In this document: positions 59,159 to 62,417 of the stretch, in pieces
Layout: every line of letters starts with the position of its first letter
Position numbering within the stretch: the first letter of the stretch is position 1
Source: Desulfuromonadaceae bacterium
GTDB taxonomy: Bacteria; Desulfobacterota; Desulfuromonadia; Geobacterales; Pseudopelobacteraceae
Assembly (NCBI GenBank): GCA_028712075.1
Contig: JAQTQX010000015.1
Span: 45,210 to 107,626 of the forward strand
DNA: 62,417 nucleotides
Direction: 5' to 3'
Program-made: the position numbers and the translations under genes
The notes under the pieces: model-generated
Database searches by the model: none
Seen by the model: the letters and a program-made list of their open reading frames with translations, nothing else
What the model was told of the DNA's origin: nothing

Positions 59159-60280
59159 GTGCAGATAGCAGGACAAATCCATAGCCGCAACAAGACGGTG
59201 TACTGGTCATTTATTGCCGCAATAGTGACAGGGCTCTACCTGACATCACGGGTAAACTACCTGCTCTTCCACAACACCGTTGAATTTTTCAGTATTGCGG
59301 TGGCCTTTTCCCTGTTCATGATTACCTGGAATTCAAAGCAGTACATCAAAAACCAGTATCTGCTGGTAATCGGCATCTCATACCTGTTTGTTGGTATTCT
59401 GGATATGGTTCATACCATGGCTTTCAAAGGAATGCCGGTCTTCAGAATCGATGGCTATTATGCGCCGCAATTATGGATTGCCTCTCGATATCTGGAAAGC
59501 ATTACGCTTTTGGCAGCGTTTGTCTTTTTACAGTCGAACAGGAAAGTAGCCGCAAACAAATTATTGGTGTTTTACTTAGCGTTAACAACGCTGTTACTTG
59601 CCTCTATTTTGTACTGGGAGGTGTTTCCGGCCTGTCTCGTTATCGGCAAAGGCTTGACCCCTTTCAAAATATACAGCGAGTACATCATCAGCGCTATTCT
59701 GGGTGCCGCTATTCTGTTGCTTATCAGGAACAAAAATCATTTTACCCCATCGGTCTACAAGCTTCTCCTGCTCTCCACGGTCTACAGCACCATTGCCGGG
59801 CTCTGTTTTGTCTTTTACATTGACATGTACAGTTTTTCCAACCTTGTCGGCCATTATTTCAAGCTGTTCTCATTTATGATGATTTACGACGCCGTTATCG
59901 CCACCGGCATTGAAGACCCGTATTTCTTCATCTTCAACGAATTGCGGGTGACCAACAAGGCGCTCGAAGAAGAAATCAAATTGCGGCAACTGGCGGAGAT
60001 AGAACGCGAAGGTGTCATCAAATCTCTGGAACAGGCACTGGATGAGATCAAGGTTCTCAAGGGGATCTTACCAATATGCTCGTACTGCAAAAAGATCCGC
60101 GATGATTCAGGGTATTGGAGCCAGCTCGAAATATACATTCGGGATCATTCCGATATGGATTTCAGCCACGGTGTTTGCCCTGATTGCATGAAAGAGCAAT
60201 TAGCCGGAATAGAATATGGCAGAGTCAAGGAAAGTACAAAGCCTTTAAGACCTTGGCCCTTGACCCATGAATGGAGCTAA
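59159..60280 (+). CDS. MASE3 sensor with C-terminal four-cysteine domain, no kinase
   Basis: 373 residues. A MASE3 membrane sensor (about 12-255) has MAFKGMPVF and APQLWIASRYLE. A coiled coil (about 262-300) leads to a domain with two CxxC pairs (C307/C310 in LPICSYCKKIRDD and C340/C343 in SHGVCPDC). Such domains occur at the ends of many delta-proteobacterial signalling proteins; a zinc site is likely but the role is not known. No HisKA, HATPase or receiver. The GTG start follows AGGGAG by seven bases. A decayed copy of the C-terminal domain lies at 26235. Confidence 0.86.
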   Translation: MQIAGQIHSRNKTVYWSFIAAIVTGLYLTSRVNYLLFHNTVEFFSIAVAFSLFMITWNSKQYIKNQYLLVIGISYLFVGILDMVHTMAFKGMPVFRIDGYYAPQLWIASRYLESITLLAAFVFLQSNRKVAANKLLVFYLALTTLLLASILYWEVFPACLVIGKGLTPFKIYSEYIISAILGAAILLLIRNKNHFTPSVYKLLLLSTVYSTIAGLCFVFYIDMYSFSNLVGHYFKLFSFMMIYDAVIATGIEDPYFFIFNELRVTNKALEEEIKLRQLAEIEREGVIKSLEQALDEIKVLKGILPICSYCKKIRDDSGYWSQLEIYIRDHSDMDFSHGVCPDCMKEQLAGIEYGRVKESTKPLRPWPLTHEWS

Positions 60281-60282
60281 AC

Positions 60283-60471
60283 ATGAACAACAACTGCCAG
60301 ACAAAAGAGATGACGTCCCACTATTCGATCTGCCTGACCGGCGTGTGCGATTGCCCTTTCGTGATTACATTCGGTAACGGTCGCATCTGCACCCATCCGG
60401 AACATGAAAGCTTTGGACTCATCATGGCCACTGCTCAACAAGCACAAAAGCGCATTTCGAGTTATGTCTGA
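60283..60471 (+). CDS. Small Cys/His protein A
   Basis: 62 residues with C5, C17, C22, C24 and C36 plus H38 and H41. Its core S15, C17, L18, C24, F26, F30, G31, C36, H38, P39, H41 and F44 occurs at identical positions in the protein at 60766, so the two are paralogues and both start codons are supported. The ATG at 60283 has GGAG six bases upstream; the ATG at 60271 would overlap the upstream gene and include that site. Metal binding is likely. No known family name comes to mind. Confidence 0.75.
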   Translation: MNNNCQTKEMTSHYSICLTGVCDCPFVITFGNGRICTHPEHESFGLIMATAQQAQKRISSYV

Positions 60472-60506
60472 TTGCAGGTCACTTTACGCTTTGGGAGGAT
60501 ACAGAC

Positions 60507-60740
60507 ATGCACACTATTTCACCCGGTCGACATATCCGTTATGGTTCGCTCTGCCCCAAAATCAGGCAACCTCACCGTGATTGCTACTGTTACAACATTA
60601 CATCGCAGAAGATATTGAATGTACTCAGATTTTGCGGATCGAACTACGAAAAATGCAAAATGTATCAAAGCAACAACGTTTTCGAGGTTGCACTGCCGGA
60701 AGCAACAGGTATCGCTTCGAATTTTGAACTGGCGACGTAA
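60507..60740 (+). CDS. Small Cys-rich protein B
   Basis: 77 residues with C16, C26, C28, C43 and C50 in the pattern YGSLCP, DCYCYNITSQKI, RFCGSNYEKCKMY. I recall similar small proteins in Geobacter relatives but know no function. GGAGG lies eight bases before the ATG. It is not alignable with its two neighbours A and C apart from being small and Cys-rich. Confidence 0.7.
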   Translation: MHTISPGRHIRYGSLCPKIRQPHRDCYCYNITSQKILNVLRFCGSNYEKCKMYQSNNVFEVALPEATGIASNFELAT

Positions 60741-60765
60741 ACTTCAAAAGAGAAAGGAATCGATC

Positions 60766-61071
60766 ATGGAAAAATGTCTCACAAAAAAACTGCTGTACAC
60801 AGAAGTTTCGGCATGTCTGGTTGAGCACCCGGAATGCGGGTTTGCCCACAAATTCGGTTTCAGTATGTTCTGCGGTCATCCCGATCACACACAGTTTCAC
60901 GCTCATGTCATCAATGGCATGACGCAAAAAGAGGTATTTGAACGGCACGCAATGTTGAAGCAAAAAAGGCGCGACGAATTCGTGGCGGGTCTGGATGAAG
61001 AGAGCAGGAGATTTTTTTGCCACAAGACGGACTTTCACGGTCAGCCGCTGGTCGGCAGTGACCATCTGTGA
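60766..61071 (+). CDS. Small Cys/His protein C, paralogue of A
   Basis: 101 residues. Residues 15-44 share the Cys/His framework of protein A (S15, C17, L18, C24, F26, F30, G31, C36, H38, P39, H41, F44); a charged helical region follows (GMTQKEVFERHAML and later KRRDEF), and the end is FFCHKTDFHGQP. AAAGGA lies seven bases before the ATG at 60766. The same frame extends upstream to 60619 across the end of protein B, but the ribosome site and alignment favour 60766. Confidence 0.72.
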   Translation: MEKCLTKKLLYTEVSACLVEHPECGFAHKFGFSMFCGHPDHTQFHAHVINGMTQKEVFERHAMLKQKRRDEFVAGLDEESRRFFCHKTDFHGQPLVGSDHL

Positions 61072-61247
61072 AAAATGAACGGCGGATCTGGCCCAAACAA
61101 CGGTCTTGAATGAAAACCTCGAAGGTCAGTGGATGTTACATCAAACGCGGCCGCATCTCCCCTTGTTGATACACCAACCTCAAAGGCGAGGAAACAGGGG
61201 AATGGCTATCGGTTGCTAAAAAAACCTCAATGGGGAGGAAAGGGATT

Positions 61248-61355
61248 ATGGCTAAAGAATTTGAGTGCCGGTTCGAAGTTGGTGTGGCGTTTTGCCTGGC
61301 GAGGCGCTTCTCGTCTGTTGTTACGATTGATTGTTACGAGGGGGAAACGCTATGA
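61248..61355 (+). CDS. Possible 35-residue ORF coupled to the chemotaxis receptor
   Basis: ATG 61248 follows GGAGG by nine bases. The ORF reads MAKEFECRFEVGVAFCLARR followed by FSSVVTIDCYEGETL, and its stop overlaps the next start as ATGA. The ribosome site and exact overlap suggest it is translated, either as a small protein or as a coupling leader. No family is recognised. The gap before it (61072-61247) shows nothing clear. Confidence 0.4.
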   Translation: MAKEFECRFEVGVAFCLARRFSSVVTIDCYEGETL

Positions 61356-62417
61356 ACTGGTTTAACGAATTGAAGATGAGAACGAAATTGATTGTCGGAT
61401 TTTCACTAATAACAGTGATCGGCGTGATAATCGGCTTGATTGGCTTCAAAGGGATCAGCGATACGGCGGATCATCTGAAAGAAATTTCCGGAAACCGGCT
61501 TCCCAGTATCTGTTCACTGGAGATTATCAACGAGGCGCAGACCTCAGTGAAGGCAGCCCAGCGAACCATACTGATTCAAGGGCTCTCCAATGAGAGGATC
61601 GACGAAAATCAGAAGGAAATCAAAAACGCCTTCGACCGTGTTGACAAGGCCTGGAAGGTATACGACCCTCTCCCGCAGACCAAAGAGGAGGAGGTGGTCT
61701 GGAAACAGTTTTTGCCGGCCTGGGATGCGTGGAAGAAAGATGTTTTTGAAATTGAACGCCTCATCGACGATTACCAGAAGAGCGGGAACAAGGAGTTGCT
61801 GGCTAATGCGACGGAATACTCCCTGAGCCAGCAGACTAAAACGTTCAAAGTTGCCGAGGAACTGCTCGGCAAGGTGATTGATATCAATGATGCCATAGCC
61901 AAGGAAGAAACCAAAACGTCCAATGCTGCAGCGAAAAGGGACGAGACTGCCATCGCGGTTTCCATAGTTATCTCAATCATCATATCAATGCTGCTTGCGC
62001 TGGTCACTACCCGCATCATCATGCGGCAATTGGGGGGCGACCCGGCCTATGTGCGCGGAATTGCCAGGACCGTTGCCGGAGGTGACCTGACAGTGGCAAT
62101 AGATCTGGATTCGAAAAATACGAACAGCCTCCTTGCCGCTATGGCCGGAATGGTGGAAAAACTGAAACAAGTTGTCGGCGAGGTAATAACCGCCACTGAC
62201 AACGTCGCCTCCGGTAGCCAAGAACTCTCCGCCACAGCCCAGCAGATGTCCCAGGGGGCTACGGAGCAGGCCGCATCTGCTGAAGAAGTATCCTCATCCA
62301 TGGAAGAGATGGCCTCCAGTATCCGCCAGAATACCGATAACGCCATGCAGACCGAAAAAATCTCCATCAAGAGTTCCGTCGATGCCAAAGATGGTGGCAA
62401 AGCAGTGGTTGAAACCG
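61352..62417 (+). CDS. Methyl-accepting chemotaxis protein (3' end outside window)
   Basis: About 355 codons are visible and the frame runs off the window edge. A membrane helix (residues 12-33), a periplasmic four-helix bundle sensor (35-185), a second helix (about 194-216), HAMP (about 218-270, MRQLGGDPAYVRGIA) and the start of the MCP signalling domain (ELSATAQQMSQGATEQAASA, then EEVSSSMEEM) are seen. The ATG overlaps the small ORF at 61248. The missing part should contain the hairpin tip that binds CheA and CheW. Confidence 0.93.
   Translation, partial: MNWFNELKMRTKLIVGFSLITVIGVIIGLIGFKGISDTADHLKEISGNRLPSICSLEIINEAQTSVKAAQRTILIQGLSNERIDENQKEIKNAFDRVDKAWKVYDPLPQTKEEEVVWKQFLPAWDAWKKDVFEIERLIDDYQKSGNKELLANATEYSLSQQTKTFKVAEELLGKVIDINDAIAKEETKTSNAAAKRDETAIAVSIVISIIISMLLALVTTRIIMRQLGGDPAYVRGIARTVAGGDLTVAIDLDSKNTNSLLAAMAGMVEKLKQVVGEVITATDNVASGSQELSATAQQMSQGATEQAASAEEVSSSMEEMASSIRQNTDNAMQTEKISIKSSVDAKDGGKAVVET

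Noticed and set aside
61072..61247. Cyclic di-GMP riboswitch before the chemotaxis receptor
   Set aside because: Such riboswitches are common before these genes in Geobacter, but the conserved core segments could not be found here.
61129..61365. 78-residue reading frame overlapping the receptor start
   Set aside because: No ribosome site, no recognisable domain, and it overlaps the better-supported 35-residue ORF and the receptor start in another frame.

Overview
The window looks like a chromosomal segment from a Geobacter-type member of the Desulfuromonadia/Geobacterales. That placement is an inference. It rests on the gene content (recG, ribF, aroE, a pilB-pilT-pilC-pilS run, fur, feoB with a DtxR-FeoA fusion, bacteriohemerythrin), on the very dense two-component signalling, and on recognisable family variants. 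No rRNA, tRNA or CRISPR array was seen. The species cannot be named from this sequence alone.

Bases 1-24,300 are mostly ordinary core genes. recG (5' end outside the window) is followed by ribF, a flippase-like membrane protein, a DUF2723/GT-C glycosyltransferase and aroE, tightly packed and partly overlapping. A good sigma70-type promoter then starts pilB-pilT-pilC-pilS, which ends at a bidirectional terminator without pilR or pilA. Next come htpG (minus strand), a four-S1-domain RNA-binding protein with a YkgJ-like partner, metF (minus strand), a BioD-like/DRTGG protein, and an iron unit. The iron unit is fur with its own operator-like palindrome, a terminator, a second matching palindrome, then feoB, a small Cys-rich protein and a DtxR-FeoA fusion. 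An aminotransferase, a PilZ-like protein, the C-terminal scrap of an IS256-family transposase and a bacteriohemerythrin close this part.

Bases 24,500-62,417 are an almost unbroken plus-strand signalling array. I count nine histidine kinases (seven with one or more receiver domains) and seventeen receiver domains. They come with PAS, GAF, MEDS, MASE3, HAMP and periplasmic-binding input domains, but only one DNA-binding output (a LuxR/NarL-type regulator) and no recognisable HPt domain. Between the kinases lie proteins with input or receiver domains but no catalytic domain. Five of these end in nearly the same 26-residue helix (consensus core [19 protein letters not shown]), whose codons differ mostly at silent positions. 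This shared tail is the strongest candidate here for an undescribed coupling device. Catalytic cassettes have clearly been copied and recombined (kinases at 32,448 and 48,707; at 42,963 and 50,947; receivers at 24,540 and 53,221). Short inverted-repeat elements of several families sit in the gaps between these genes and in two cases overlap gene ends.

The right end carries a MASE3 sensor ending in a four-cysteine domain, three tiny Cys-rich proteins (two with the same Cys/His spacing), a possible 35-residue ORF coupled to the next gene, and the start of a methyl-accepting chemotaxis protein cut by the window edge. The array plausibly integrates redox, oxygen, small-molecule and membrane signals, but the ligands are unknown.
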